Assembly: GCF_020524355.2 (NCBI RefSeq)
Contig: NZ_CP129019.1
Location: 496,001-560,000 of the forward strand
Length of the DNA stretch: 64,000 bases
Reading direction: 5' to 3'
DNA from: Mesobacillus subterraneus
GTDB lineage: Bacteria > Bacillota > Bacilli > Bacillales > Cytobacillaceae
Shown here: positions 25,090 through 34,995 of the stretch, piece by piece
Layout: the number at the start of each line of letters is the position of its first letter
How positions within the stretch are numbered: position 1 is the stretch's first letter
The notes under the pieces: generated by a model
Database searches by the model: none
The model's input: only the letters and a program-made list of their open reading frames with translations
What the model was told of the DNA's origin: nothing
Position numbers and translations under genes: made by a program

Positions 25090-25989
25090 GTGTTTAAACT
25101 TTTTAAACGGAACCGGCGAACAACAAGTGAATACATCTTTGACAATATTAACATTCTCATCATGCTCTTTATATGTGCTATAACGATCTACCCAATCTGG
25201 TATGTTCTCGTCAATTCACTGAATGACGGTGTTGATGCAATGAGAGGCGGAATTTACTGGTGGCCGCGAGAGTTTACTTTTGAAAACTACAAGGCTGTTT
25301 TTCAAACTCCGGGTATTGTCACTTCATTTGGCGTGACAATTGCCAAAACGGTCATCGGAACAATCACTCATGTATTTTTTACAGCGATGGTGGCTTATGC
25401 CATCTCAAGACGCGATCTTTACGGCAGGAACTTCTACATGCTTGTCGGTGTCATCACCATGTTTTTCAGCGGTGGATTGATTCCTTACTTCCTATTGATC
25501 AGGGATCTTGGATTGTTTGATAACTTCCTTGTATATATCATTCCAACAATGTTCAACTTCTTCCATCTAATCATCTTTGTATCCTTCTTTAGGGAACTGC
25601 CAACTTCTCTGGAGGAAGCAGCAAAGATAGATGGAGCAAATGACTTCATGATTTTTATCAAAGTAATCATCCCACTTTCAATGCCGGTTATTGCAACCAT
25701 TGCATTGTTCCAGGGAGTATACCAGTGGAACGACTACTTTGCCGGTGTCATCTTTGTAAATAATCCAGACCTGCAGCCAATCCAGACCTATTTATACAAA
25801 GTTGTTGCAGAATCTAGTTCCAACCAGATGATGACGAATGCAGCAGGATCGATTGCCACTAAGACGGTAACATCCCAGTCTATCAAGCTGGCAACGATGG
25901 TTGTTACAACACTTCCAATCATGTTAGTCTATCCATTCCTGCAAAAGTACTTTGTTAAAGGAATGCTGATTGGATCAGTAAAAGGTTGA
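25090..25989 (+). CDS. LplC/YtcP-type carbohydrate ABC transporter permease
   Basis: A 299-aa permease with six helices; the EAA loop is EEAAKIDGANDFMIFIKVII and the C-terminus ends YPFLQKYFVKGMLIGSVKG, which is typical of the LplC/YtcP subfamily. The GTG start at 25090 follows GGGGGTGAGG. It pairs with the LplB-type protein upstream to make the membrane pore. Confidence 0.9.
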   Translation: MFKLFKRNRRTTSEYIFDNINILIMLFICAITIYPIWYVLVNSLNDGVDAMRGGIYWWPREFTFENYKAVFQTPGIVTSFGVTIAKTVIGTITHVFFTAMVAYAISRRDLYGRNFYMLVGVITMFFSGGLIPYFLLIRDLGLFDNFLVYIIPTMFNFFHLIIFVSFFRELPTSLEEAAKIDGANDFMIFIKVIIPLSMPVIATIALFQGVYQWNDYFAGVIFVNNPDLQPIQTYLYKVVAESSSNQMMTNAAGSIATKTVTSQSIKLATMVVTTLPIMLVYPFLQKYFVKGMLIGSVKG

Positions 25990-26003
25990 TCGACTAAACT
26001 TCG

Positions 26004-26138
26004 ATTTAAATTTTTCTTCAATGAAGAAATTTAAATAACCAGGCTTCATTATTGAATGACGTGCTTTATTCATGAAGGATACCCCCTTCAAAGTGTGGGA
26101 AAGGCTGGAAGTTAGCCGAAAAGTCTTTCCCTCCTTTT
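26004..26138 (+). promoter_or_regulatory. intercistronic hairpin cluster between permease and binding-protein genes
   Basis: A 209-bp gap holds an imperfect hairpin with arms at 26004-26019 and 26023-26036 (ATTTAAA...CTTC / GAAG...TTTAAAT) and a second with GGGAAAG (26097-26103) / CTTTCCC (26125-26131) plus an inner GGCT/AGCC, followed by TCCTTTTT. The latter looks like a weak terminator or a processing/stability hairpin that separates expression of the binding protein from that of the permeases. Confidence 0.55.
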
Positions 26139-26198
26139 TAAAGCAGTATACATTAAATAATGTGGACCAAAATAACAAAAAGAGAGAGGGTCAAGAAA

Positions 26199-27854
26199 AT
26201 GGGAAAAAAATTCTTTTCCAAAGGCTTTTCATTATTGCTTGTTCTATCATTGGTTTTAGCACTATTTTCAGGTTGTTCCAGCAAGACAAATGAAAACGCT
26301 TCCGATGAAAAGGACGCAGATAAACCGAAGGCAAGTGCTGATGCACCTGGCTGGCAAGATAATAAGGATCCAATTACGTTTGATTGGTACGTTAACTTTT
26401 CATGGTTCGCGCATAAATGGGGCGACGATGCTGTTTCCAAGTATGTAACGGATAAAACTGGTGTGTCAGTTAACTTTATCTCACCAGCAGGTAACGAAGC
26501 AGAGAAAATGAACACGATGATCGCTTCTGGCAAACTTCCTGATTTCATCACAATCGGCTGGTGGGAAGATGCTGTTAAGAAAATGATCGAAGGTGAGCTT
26601 GTTCTTCCGTTAAATGAACTTGCAGACCAATATGATCCATATTTCTATAAAGTAGCAGACGGAGCCAAGATTGAATGGTACAAACAAGAAGATGGCAACA
26701 CGTATGGCTACCCGAATGCTTCTTCTTCACCAAAGGATTTCGACAAATATAAAGACCTTAAGCCTTCTAACCAGACTTTCCTTGTTAGAAAAGATATGTA
26801 TGAAGCAATTGGCAGCCCGGATATGAGCACTCCTGAAGGATTCTTGAAGGCTCTTGAAGAGGCTAAGAAGAAATTCCCTGAAGTGAATGGAGCACCATTG
26901 ATTCCATTCGGATTGAATGAATTTACTGATGTAGGTAATACTTCTCTTGAAGGCTATCTGCAAAACTACCTTAACATCCCGATGGAAAAAGACGGAAAGG
27001 TTTATGACCGCAGCCAGGATCCTGAATATCTTGCATGGTTAAAGACTTTCAGAGAAGCAAACGACAAAGGACTTCTTGCGAAGGACATCTTCATCGATAA
27101 GCGTCCACAAATGGAAGAGAAAATTTCACAAGGCCGTTACTTCGCGATGCTTTACCAGCGCAGTGACCTTGCAGCACAACAGCACGCATTGTATGCAAAA
27201 GATCCTAATTCCGTTTATATCGCAGTAGACGGACCAGCGAACTCAAAGGGAGATGGACCAGCATTAGCAGGTGACAGCATCTCAGGCTGGACAGTTACTT
27301 TGATTTCTAAAGACGTTAAAGACAAAGAAAGAGCAATTCAATTCCTGACTTACATGATCAGTGAAGAAGGACAAATGGACCTTTACATGGGTAAAGAAGG
27401 CGAAACGTATGACATGGTGAACGGTAAGCCTGAATTCAAGCCAGAAGTATTGGACCTATTAAATAAGGACCGTGCAGCATTTGACCAGCAGTATGGAGCT
27501 TCATTCAAATATTGGATGCTGATGGATACAAACATGAGCCTTGCGTGGGCACCGCCTGCTTCAGAGCCATTCAAGCAAATGGAAGACTGGACGAAAGGAA
27601 AGACAGTCAGCTATGCAGAATTTGACGGCATCAGCCCGACTGGAACTTCCGCTGAAGGTGTAGCAGCAAGCAAGATTGCTCAGGAATGGGGCAAGACACT
27701 GCCTAAGCTTCTTCTTGCAAAATCCGATAAAGAATTCGATAAGGTCTATAACGATTTCTTGAAGAAACGTGATTCTTTCGGCTATGAAAAAGTTGAAAAG
27801 TATCAGCAGGAAATCTATGAAAAGAACAAAGAGAAACTTAATGGTGCAAAATAA
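26199..27854 (+). CDS. extracellular solute-binding lipoprotein (LplA/YtcQ-like)
   Basis: A 551-aa lipoprotein that captures sugar outside the cell. Signal peptide MGKKFFSKGFSLLLVLSLVL and lipobox FSGC (Cys about residue 25), then a Ser/Asp/Lys-rich linker. The mature part is a long type-I binding protein of the LplA/YtcQ class (about 530-560 aa), rich in aromatic residues (FDWYVNFSWFAHKW). The ATG at 26199 follows GAGAGGG; in-frame ATG 26160 would precede the signal peptide. Together with the two permeases and the glucanases downstream, the substrate is inferred to be beta-glucan oligosaccharides. Confidence 0.92.
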   Translation: MGKKFFSKGFSLLLVLSLVLALFSGCSSKTNENASDEKDADKPKASADAPGWQDNKDPITFDWYVNFSWFAHKWGDDAVSKYVTDKTGVSVNFISPAGNEAEKMNTMIASGKLPDFITIGWWEDAVKKMIEGELVLPLNELADQYDPYFYKVADGAKIEWYKQEDGNTYGYPNASSSPKDFDKYKDLKPSNQTFLVRKDMYEAIGSPDMSTPEGFLKALEEAKKKFPEVNGAPLIPFGLNEFTDVGNTSLEGYLQNYLNIPMEKDGKVYDRSQDPEYLAWLKTFREANDKGLLAKDIFIDKRPQMEEKISQGRYFAMLYQRSDLAAQQHALYAKDPNSVYIAVDGPANSKGDGPALAGDSISGWTVTLISKDVKDKERAIQFLTYMISEEGQMDLYMGKEGETYDMVNGKPEFKPEVLDLLNKDRAAFDQQYGASFKYWMLMDTNMSLAWAPPASEPFKQMEDWTKGKTVSYAEFDGISPTGTSAEGVAASKIAQEWGKTLPKLLLAKSDKEFDKVYNDFLKKRDSFGYEKVEKYQQEIYEKNKEKLNGAK

Positions 27855-27866
27855 ATAACCAAGGTA

Positions 27867-27921
27867 AGACTGTTCCTTCTAGAATTAAATTTCTTGAGGG
27901 GGCAGTCTATTCCTCTTTTTG
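27867..27921 (+). terminator. intrinsic terminator of the importer operon
   Basis: AGACTGTTCCTTC (27867-27879) pairs, with G-U pairs, with GAGGGGGCAGTCT (27896-27908), followed by ATTCCTCTTTTT. Confidence 0.75.
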
Positions 27922-28204
27922 CCTAGCTCTTTTCTCAAACTTTGTTATTATTGACTACAAGATTGAATGACCTATGCTTCTTCAAAAAATGATGAGAAAA
28001 GAGCTTGTGCAATCCGTACCGAACTTCAAACTGGCTTATTATCACGCAATCTTTACGATAACAGCCTTTTATACATATAGGGAAGAACCACTTAGGTTGA
28101 TTACACAAAATTAATTTCATTAAATTGAAACACATTAACACAATAATTATATTGACTATACTTTATAATTTTTTTATATGCGGACAAACAATGGATGTGA
28201 GAAT

Positions 28205-30067
28205 ATGGATTTTCAAAAAACAGTTAACAAAGCTGCTTTATGGTTGAATCGACTTTCCCTGCAACAAAAGCTGATTGCCTTATATATCATTATTATCATT
28301 ATTCCCATCATCATTTTCATTTCTATTTATTCAAGCAACGTGTATGACAGGGCGATCAATGAAATCAGGATAAAAAGTGAAAATGCTCTTGAAATTGAGA
28401 AAATCCATATAAAGAATAATATTGAATCGATGAGACGAACCGCACAAATGGTCGTGTCGGATATAGAATTCATAGACTTTGTTAAAAGCAGGAACGAAGC
28501 AAATATTGATCAGTTGATTGATTTCAAGATGAACGAATTGTCGAATGTGACCAGGCTGCAGGCTAATAACCCAGCGATTGAGAATATTCGCCTCTATACC
28601 ACCAATCCATATATAACTGAGATGTGGCCGATTCTTTTTAAAGAAGAGCGAATCATGGAAAAGCCATGGAGAAAAGAGGTTATCAACAGGAATGGGATGG
28701 AGGTATGGTGGTTCGATCAGCAGACCGATGATGTCCTTGAAAGACTTCCATCGCAAAATACAGCGAAAATTTCATTGTTGCGGGAATTGGACTACCCAAA
28801 GAATGAACATTTAGGCATCATTGAAATCAATATGTTCCTGAAAAACTTTTTCCCTAAGATGTTCGGAATGGTGCAGGACCCTGATTCTGTCTACGTAGTC
28901 ATTGATAAGGATAACAACATGATCAGGAATTTCCATCACACCTATTTTGAGGTTGAGGGAATTGACACTGAAGATCTCATACATAAATTCAACAAATCAA
29001 AACACGAAGAAACTAGCAGCTTTCAATTTGAAAATAATGAAACTCCATATCTTGTCATCACTGCCTATATTGATGATTTGGATGCATACCTGCTGAATGT
29101 TATTTCCCTTGAAGGCCTTTATGCAGAAACGGCAAAGACGAGGAATGTAATTTTTAGCGGAATCATCTTTCTTGTTATTATTCTTTCTTTTGTCACCTAT
29201 GTATTGGTTTTACTGCTGCTGAAAAAAATGTACAAATTGAAGGATTCAATGAAGCAGGTAGAACAAGGCGATTTTTCTGTAGACGTTGAAATTGATGGAC
29301 AAGATGAGATTTCGGAGCTTGCATTTCATTTTAAAAGTCTTCTTGGTAAAATGAATGGATTGATCGCCGATGCTGTCAATAAGCAGGCGACTGCTAAAGA
29401 AACAGAATTAAAGGCTCTGAAAACCCAAATTGACTCGCATTTTCTTTACAATACTTTGGAAAATATCAAGATGATGGCAGAAATAGAAGGACAGTATCCT
29501 ATTTCTGATGCCGTCACATCCCTTGGTGAAATGATGCGCTACAATCTTAAATGGAAAAATGACTTTGTGGTGCTGGATGAAGAGTTGAATTATATAAAGA
29601 ACTATGTCGACATTATGAATTTGCGCTTGGATGGGTTACTAACCTTGAATATTGATGTCCCTCTCGAACTGCATGATCAGGAAGTGCTGAAAATGTCACT
29701 GCAGCCGATCATTGAGAATGCAATCAAACATGGAATCATTCCTAATGACCAGAAAAGCGAAGGCATCCTGCAGGTGAATGGAAGATGTTCAGAGGACTAT
29801 ATCATCATTGAGATAAAAGATAATGGTGTGGGGATGACCCAAGAAGAATGCGATTCCCTCAACATTTCCATTCAAACTGGGGCAGGAATTCAAAATCCAG
29901 GTTCTAAAGGTGGCAATGGCATAGGAATCCATAATGTGAATGAGAGAATCCAGCTTTACTATGGAACGGAATATGGAGTGTTTGTTACTAGTGAGAAAGA
30001 CGAATTCACAATGGTGACGATAAAAATGCCTTGTAAAATCATGAAAGGAGGCAGCCAAAGTGTATAA
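28205..30067 (+). CDS. YesM-like membrane sensor histidine kinase
   Basis: A 620-aa kinase with two membrane helices (about residues 20-42 and 315-340) around a dCACHE-like extracellular sensor, a HAMP domain (MKQVEQGDFSVDVEIDGQDE region), and a His_kinase (PF06580) domain with KTQIDSHFLYNTLENIKMMA, whose His is the phosphorylation site. The HATPase part has IIENAIKHG, DNGVGM and GNGIGIHNVNERIQL. The ATG at 28205 follows GGATGTGAG; an in-frame ATG at 28178 has no ribosome binding site. It overlaps the response-regulator gene by 8 bp. These pairs usually control adjacent polysaccharide-uptake genes, here the importer upstream and glycosidases downstream. Confidence 0.92.
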   Translation: MDFQKTVNKAALWLNRLSLQQKLIALYIIIIIIPIIIFISIYSSNVYDRAINEIRIKSENALEIEKIHIKNNIESMRRTAQMVVSDIEFIDFVKSRNEANIDQLIDFKMNELSNVTRLQANNPAIENIRLYTTNPYITEMWPILFKEERIMEKPWRKEVINRNGMEVWWFDQQTDDVLERLPSQNTAKISLLRELDYPKNEHLGIIEINMFLKNFFPKMFGMVQDPDSVYVVIDKDNNMIRNFHHTYFEVEGIDTEDLIHKFNKSKHEETSSFQFENNETPYLVITAYIDDLDAYLLNVISLEGLYAETAKTRNVIFSGIIFLVIILSFVTYVLVLLLLKKMYKLKDSMKQVEQGDFSVDVEIDGQDEISELAFHFKSLLGKMNGLIADAVNKQATAKETELKALKTQIDSHFLYNTLENIKMMAEIEGQYPISDAVTSLGEMMRYNLKWKNDFVVLDEELNYIKNYVDIMNLRLDGLLTLNIDVPLELHDQEVLKMSLQPIIENAIKHGIIPNDQKSEGILQVNGRCSEDYIIIEIKDNGVGMTQEECDSLNISIQTGAGIQNPGSKGGNGIGIHNVNERIQLYYGTEYGVFVTSEKDEFTMVTIKMPCKIMKGGSQSV

Positions 30068-31571
30068 AGTTTTTATAGCTGACGATGAAAAAAATATCAG
30101 ATTGGGTATACAGGCAATGATCAAGCGGGAATATCCAGATTTTAAAACGTTCATTGCATCAAATGGACAGGAAGCCCTTGATGGCATATTGGAAAATAAA
30201 CCGGACATCGTTATCACTGATATTAAAATGCCAAGGATGGATGGTATTCAATTAATTAAAGAGCTCCAACAGCAAGATGACATAAAAACATCGATTGTGA
30301 TTCTAAGCGGATACGATGATTTCACGTATGCCAAGGAAGCGATCAAGCATAAGGTAAAGGATTACTTATTGAAGCCGGTAAACCGGACAGAGCTTTTCAA
30401 AACCTTGAATACCATCATAGAAGAACTGGAAAACAGCCAGAAAATGACCTACCAGCACCTGGATGACTACCGTGCCAGTCAATTAAACTACATTTTGCTT
30501 AATCCTAATATCCAGCAGGAAGATGTAGAAGATCTTTATAAGAAAATGAAAATAGAATCATATCCGGATGGATATTATGTAGGAATCATTCAGGTGGATG
30601 AAGATATAGCTGGAGAGGATTTTCTTTATAAGATCAATCAGCTGCTCAATTCAAGCAGTGACAGCATTCCATTCCTTGATAAAGACGGCCGAGTGACAAT
30701 CATTTCAGCAGACTTCGAGCAATTCTCCATTCTGAAAGAACAGCTTAGCAGGGACAAACATTCGATTTTTACCATTGGCATTAGCGAAAAGACGCAGGAT
30801 ATAAGAGAGTTTAAAAAAACTTATCGCCAGGCAGACACAGCGATTAAGTATCACTTCCTTTATCCGCGTCGTCAGATCATTTTATATGAGAATGTTAAGG
30901 AGAAACCAGAAATAGCCTCTATCCCGACAGACCTGATCAATAAAATTTCTAATATGCTGGGGACTGAACGGGAAAAGGAAATTAAAGATAACCTTAGGCA
31001 GGTTATGGATTTTGATGTCATTGCCCACAGTAGCATCGATTATCTAGAAAATCTTAATGAGGAAATCAACGAAACAATCTTCAAAGGCTTTTTCAAGAGA
31101 TTGGGGGAAGAATCTCTTGTAACGTTCGAGCTTCTAAATAAGATAGATAATATCTATAACTTTGACAACTTCCATGAATACTTCCATTCCCTCGAGGATT
31201 TGCTGATGAGAATCCATGAATACAATAAACAGGTAAAAGCCGTGTATTCAGAGCAAAAGTACATGGACCGGGCAATTGCGTATATTAGGGAAAATTATCA
31301 TAAAGATTTGAATTTAGCCGTAGTCGCTAATTACATTTCGTTGAATTATTCCTATTTCAGCCATATGTTCAAGGAGTATATTGGACAAAACTTCGTTGAC
31401 TACTTGAAAATGGTCAGAGTAGAAAGTGCAAAGCGGCTGCTGAAAGAGACAGATTTTAAAATACTCGAAATCAGTGAGATGGTTGGATACAAAAACCCTA
31501 AACAATTCGCGAGGGTGTTCCGCGATGTTGAAGGAATTTCCCCAAAAGAATATCGGGAAATGAATGGATGA
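30060..31571 (+). CDS. YesN-like response regulator with AraC-type DNA-binding domain
   Basis: A 503-aa regulator. The receiver domain (1-120) has the acidic pair ADDE, phospho-acceptor Asp54 in VITDIKMPRMDG and Lys in YLLKPVN. The middle 270 residues are a variable linker. The C-terminal AraC domain (about 400-500) has two HTH motifs, with LAVVANYISLNYSYFSHMFK and ILEISEMVGYKNPKQFARVF followed by GISPKEYR. The GTG start at 30060 lies inside the kinase gene, with AAAGGAGG upstream, so translation is coupled. It probably activates the importer and glycosidase genes. Confidence 0.93.
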   Translation: MYKVFIADDEKNIRLGIQAMIKREYPDFKTFIASNGQEALDGILENKPDIVITDIKMPRMDGIQLIKELQQQDDIKTSIVILSGYDDFTYAKEAIKHKVKDYLLKPVNRTELFKTLNTIIEELENSQKMTYQHLDDYRASQLNYILLNPNIQQEDVEDLYKKMKIESYPDGYYVGIIQVDEDIAGEDFLYKINQLLNSSSDSIPFLDKDGRVTIISADFEQFSILKEQLSRDKHSIFTIGISEKTQDIREFKKTYRQADTAIKYHFLYPRRQIILYENVKEKPEIASIPTDLINKISNMLGTEREKEIKDNLRQVMDFDVIAHSSIDYLENLNEEINETIFKGFFKRLGEESLVTFELLNKIDNIYNFDNFHEYFHSLEDLLMRIHEYNKQVKAVYSEQKYMDRAIAYIRENYHKDLNLAVVANYISLNYSYFSHMFKEYIGQNFVDYLKMVRVESAKRLLKETDFKILEISEMVGYKNPKQFARVFRDVEGISPKEYREMNG

Positions 31572-31598
31572 AGAGGGCTGAATTGGCTCTCTTTTTTC
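31572..31598 (+). terminator. intrinsic terminator of the two-component operon
   Basis: AGAGGGCT (31572-31579) / GGCTCTCT (31585-31592) stem with G-U pairs, followed by TTTTTCTG. Confidence 0.8.
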
Positions 31599-31703
31599 TG
31601 TTTTTTAAGTTATTGATGCGGACAAATTTAAGCGCTATAAAAGAATGCTCAATCAGTATTAGGTACGAAATTTTGTCATCTCAAAGGAAAAGGTAACATC
31701 AGG

Positions 31704-32582
31704 AGCGGACAAAAGCTCGCCGGAGCAGCCTTGATTTGTTCGAAGTCCCCCCGGGTTCGGACAAAGTCATGCCGGAGCAGCTTCAATTTGTTCAAAGTCC
31801 CCTCAGGTTCGGACAAAATCTCGTCGGTGCGGTTACAATTTGTCTGAAGTCCCCCCAAGTTCGGACAAAATCTCGTCAGTGCGGCTTCAATTTGTCTTAA
31901 GTCACCCCGAGTTCGGACAAAATCTCATCGGAGCATCAACAATTTGTCCGAAGTCCCCCCGGGTTCGGACAAAATCTGGTCGGAGCATCACCAATTTGTC
32001 TGAAGTCCCCCCAGGTTCGGACAAAGTCTCGTCGGTGCGCCATCAATTTGTCTGAAGTCACCCCGAGTTCGGACAAAATCAAGCCGGAGCATCAACAATT
32101 TGTCCGAAGTCCCCCCAGGTTCGGACAAAATCTCGTCGGTGCGGTTACAATTTGTCTGAAGTCCCCCCAGGTTCGGACAAAATCATGCCGGAGCATCAAT
32201 AATTTGTCCGAAGTCCCCCCGGGTTCGGAAAAATCATGCAGGTGCCTCAACAATTTGTCAGAAGTCATCCCACGTTCGGACAAAATCTCGCCGGTGCATC
32301 AACAATTTGTCTGAAGTCCCACCGAGTTCGGACAAAATCTTGCTGGAGCATCAACAATTTGTCCGAAGTAACCCCAAGTTCGGACAAAATCTCGTCGGTG
32401 CACCATCAATTTGTCCGAAGTCCCCCCAGGTTCGGACAAAATCATGCCGGAGCATCACCAATTTGTCCGAAGTCCCCCCAAGTTCGGACAAAGTCTCGTC
32501 GGTACACCTACAATTTGTCCGAAGTCCCCCCAGGTTCGGACAAAATCTCGTCGGTGCGCCATCACTTTGTCCGAAGTATCTC
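31704..32582. repeat. intergenic tandem hairpin array 4 (52-bp units)
   Basis: About sixteen units with a 52-bp period (TTCGGACAAA starts at 31756, 31808, 31860, 31912, 31964, 32016, 32068, 32120, 32172, 32224, then 32275, 32327, 32379, 32431, 32483, 32535). Each unit carries TTTGTCCGAA, an 11-nt loop of type GTCCCCCCAGG, and TTCGGACAAA, separated by a GC-rich variable spacer (ATCTCGTCGGTGCGGTTACA or ATCATGCCGGAGCATCAACA types). Frames stay open across it through repetition only. It fills the gap between the two-component operon and the GH16 gene. Confidence 0.92.
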
Positions 32583-32655
32583 CAATTCATTTTCACCATC
32601 TCTTATGCGGAGATTCACTTAAAACCCAATTAATCTTCAACTGTTTTAACGTTTT

Positions 32656-32670
32656 TTGGAAGTGTTTTCA
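32656..32670. promoter_or_regulatory. possible cre box upstream of GH16
   Basis: TTGGAAGTGTTTTCA matches the CcpA consensus except for T in place of the central C. It lies 140 bp before the glucanase gene. Confidence 0.35.
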
Positions 32671-32809
32671 AATGATGTTGCGCTCTTCTAAAATATTGTC
32701 ACCCTAAACAAAATTCTCTATCTCAAGATGCAGGACTGGCAAAGGTAGAATAGAAATTGAGATATATTTTGTTCACAGCAACGAGTCTTTTCATAAAGGG
32801 GCGGTTTAG

Positions 32810-33616
32810 GTGGAGTCAAAAAACCAGGATCAATTAAGCGAAGAAATGATGACGCTTTCAAATTCTGAAGCGGAGTGGAAGTTAGTTTGGGAAGAGAACT
32901 TTAATCTTTCTGAGATAGATGAAAACAAATGGAATTTTGTTGAGGCAGGCACAGGCTTCGGGAATGAAGAATCCCAGTACTATACAAGACGGAAAGAAAA
33001 CGTGCGAATCGAGAATGGCATGCTGGTTCTTGAGGCGAAGAAGGAAGAGTATAAAGGGATGGATTATACATCCGCGAAAATGACGACCAGAGGCAAGGCA
33101 GCCTGGAAATACGGTCGATTTTCTTTTCGGGCAAAATTGCCGGAAGGACAGGGAATCTGGCCTGCAATCTGGATGATGCCGGAGGATATGAAAAAGTATA
33201 CTGGATGACCAGCTTGCGGTGAAATTGACATCATGGAGAGTATCGGACATCAACCAGGTACCGTTTATGGAACGCTTCATTATGGCATGCCCCACACATA
33301 TACAGGAGACAATTATACACTTCCAGAAGGCGAAAAGTTCTCCGATGACTTTCATGTTTTCACTCTTGATTGGGAGCCAGGAGAATTCAAATGGTATGTA
33401 GATGATGTCCTGTATGCACGACAGACTGAATGGTTCAGCAAGGCTGTAGACTCAGAAGATGAGCAGCCTGGTTTTGCACCATTTGACCGCGAATTTTATC
33501 TGCAGCTAAATCTGGCTGTCGGAGGAAAATGGCCGGGATACCCTGATGAAACAACCAAGTTCCCACAGCAGATGACAGTTGATTACATCAAAGTTTACAA
33601 GCGAGAAGACTATTAA
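32810..33616 (+). pseudogene. GH16 endo-beta-1,3-glucanase, interrupted by TGA
   Basis: Read through, this is a 268-codon laminarinase-type GH16 enzyme: WKLVWEENFNLSEIDENKW, KYGRFSFRAKLPEGQGIWPA and the catalytic GEIDIMES (two Glu around Asp), then DDFHVFTLDWEPGEFKWYVD and LQLNLAVGGKWPGYP. TGA at 33206-33208 replaces the Trp expected in YTG-W-PACGEIDIME, just before the active site, so the written product lacks the catalytic residues. The GTG start follows AAGGGGCGG. No signal peptide, so the intact protein would be cytoplasmic. It heads a glycosidase operon of four genes. Confidence 0.9.
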
Positions 33617-33635
33617 CATTCGAGGTGAGAAATTG

Positions 33636-34970
33636 GTGAATAGATTTTCAAGAGATTTTATTTTCGGAACAGCTACATCTTCCTATCAAATAGAAGGAGC
33701 TTATAAAGAAGACGGAAGGAGCCTTTCCATTTGGGATACATTTTCCCGGACTCCCGGAAATGTCTTCAATATGGATAACGGGGATATTGCGTGTGACCAT
33801 TACCATTTATATGAGAAAGATATTGAGATTTTAAAAACGCTTGGTGTGGATTCTTATCGATTCTCGATTGCCTGGCTAAGGATTTTTCCAGAGCAAGGAA
33901 AGTATAACAAAGCAGGAATGAATTTTTACAAAAACCTTATAATACGCTTGATCGAAAACGGAATAAAGCCTGCGGTCACTCTTTACCATTGGGATCTGCC
34001 AATGTGGGCGCATGAACAGGGTGGCTGGACAAACAGAGAATCTGTAAATTGGTTCATGGAATACGCAGAGAAATGCTTTGAGGAGCTTGATGAGCATGTG
34101 GAAATGTGGATTACCCATAATGAGCCGTGGTGCGCAGGTTTCCTCGGTTACCATCAGGGTGTACATGCTCCAGGACATACAAATATGGAGGAAGCATTAA
34201 AAGCGGTTCACCATATTCTTCTGTCCCATGGTGAAGCAGTGTCTCTGTTGAAAGACAAGCTTGCCTCTTCAACACCTGTCGGCATTACGCTGAATCTGTC
34301 GCCGATGTACCCTGCAAGCAACTCAGCAAATGATCGATTGGCCGCTAATAATGCCGACGGCTATACAAACCGATGGTTCCTTGATCCTGTATTAAAAGGG
34401 TATTACCCAGCCGACATGATGAACCTATTCTCCAAATACGTCCACTCCTTTGAGTTTATCCAGGAAGGTGATTTGGAAAAGATTTCGATTGAGTGTGATT
34501 TCTTTGGGATTAACTTTTACACCCGCAGTCTAGTTAAATTCAATGCTGCATCAGATTTCCTTTACACAAGTGCTTATTCAGACTACGAAAAGACAGGAAT
34601 GGGATGGGATATCTCTCCTTATGAGTTTAAGGATTTAATCCGGCGTCTGCGCAAGGAATATACGAAACTGCCAATTTATATCACTGAAAATGGCGCAGCT
34701 TTCGATGATCAGGTTTCAGTAGACAATACAGTCCAAGATCCAGAGCGACAAAATTATATTGAACAACATATTAATGCTGTTGCAGATCTGAATGAAGAGG
34801 ATATGAATATCGCTGGCTATTATCAATGGTCCCTTCTCGATAACTTTGAATGGGCATTTGGTTATGAAAAACGTTTCGGTATTACCTATGTCAACTTCGA
34901 AACACAGGAGAGAATCTTAAAAGACAGTGGTTACCGTTATGCTGAAATCATCAAGGAACGTTCAATTTAA
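33636..34970 (+). CDS. GH1 beta-glucosidase
   Basis: A 444-aa TIM-barrel glycosidase, retaining. Acid/base Glu163 in WITHNEPWCAGF and nucleophile Glu351 in LPIYITENGAAF are both present, as are the N-terminal FIFGTATSSYQIEGAY and the C-terminal WSLLDNFEWAFGYEKRFG. GAGGTGAG upstream suits GTG 33636 (or TTG 33633). No signal peptide. In this operon it would cleave short beta-glucosides, such as laminaribiose, to glucose in the cytoplasm. GH1 also contains 6-phospho-beta-glucosidases; with an ABC importer rather than a PTS, the unphosphorylated substrate is more likely. Confidence 0.93.
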   Translation: MNRFSRDFIFGTATSSYQIEGAYKEDGRSLSIWDTFSRTPGNVFNMDNGDIACDHYHLYEKDIEILKTLGVDSYRFSIAWLRIFPEQGKYNKAGMNFYKNLIIRLIENGIKPAVTLYHWDLPMWAHEQGGWTNRESVNWFMEYAEKCFEELDEHVEMWITHNEPWCAGFLGYHQGVHAPGHTNMEEALKAVHHILLSHGEAVSLLKDKLASSTPVGITLNLSPMYPASNSANDRLAANNADGYTNRWFLDPVLKGYYPADMMNLFSKYVHSFEFIQEGDLEKISIECDFFGINFYTRSLVKFNAASDFLYTSAYSDYEKTGMGWDISPYEFKDLIRRLRKEYTKLPIYITENGAAFDDQVSVDNTVQDPERQNYIEQHINAVADLNEEDMNIAGYYQWSLLDNFEWAFGYEKRFGITYVNFETQERILKDSGYRYAEIIKERSI

Positions 34971-34995
34971 ATCTTATACCTTCGGAGTGATAATG

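Noticed and set aside
26290..26304. cre-like ATGAAAACGCTTCCG inside the binding-protein gene
   Set aside because: One mismatch at the last fixed position and it lies within the coding sequence of the signal/linker region; chance is likely, though intragenic cre sites exist.
31840..32707. Several overlapping ORFs of 60-130 codons with SEVPPGSDKI- or CPKSPQVRTKS-type repeats
   Set aside because: They arise because the 52-bp unit lacks stops in several frames; they have no ribosome binding sites and both strands are equally open.
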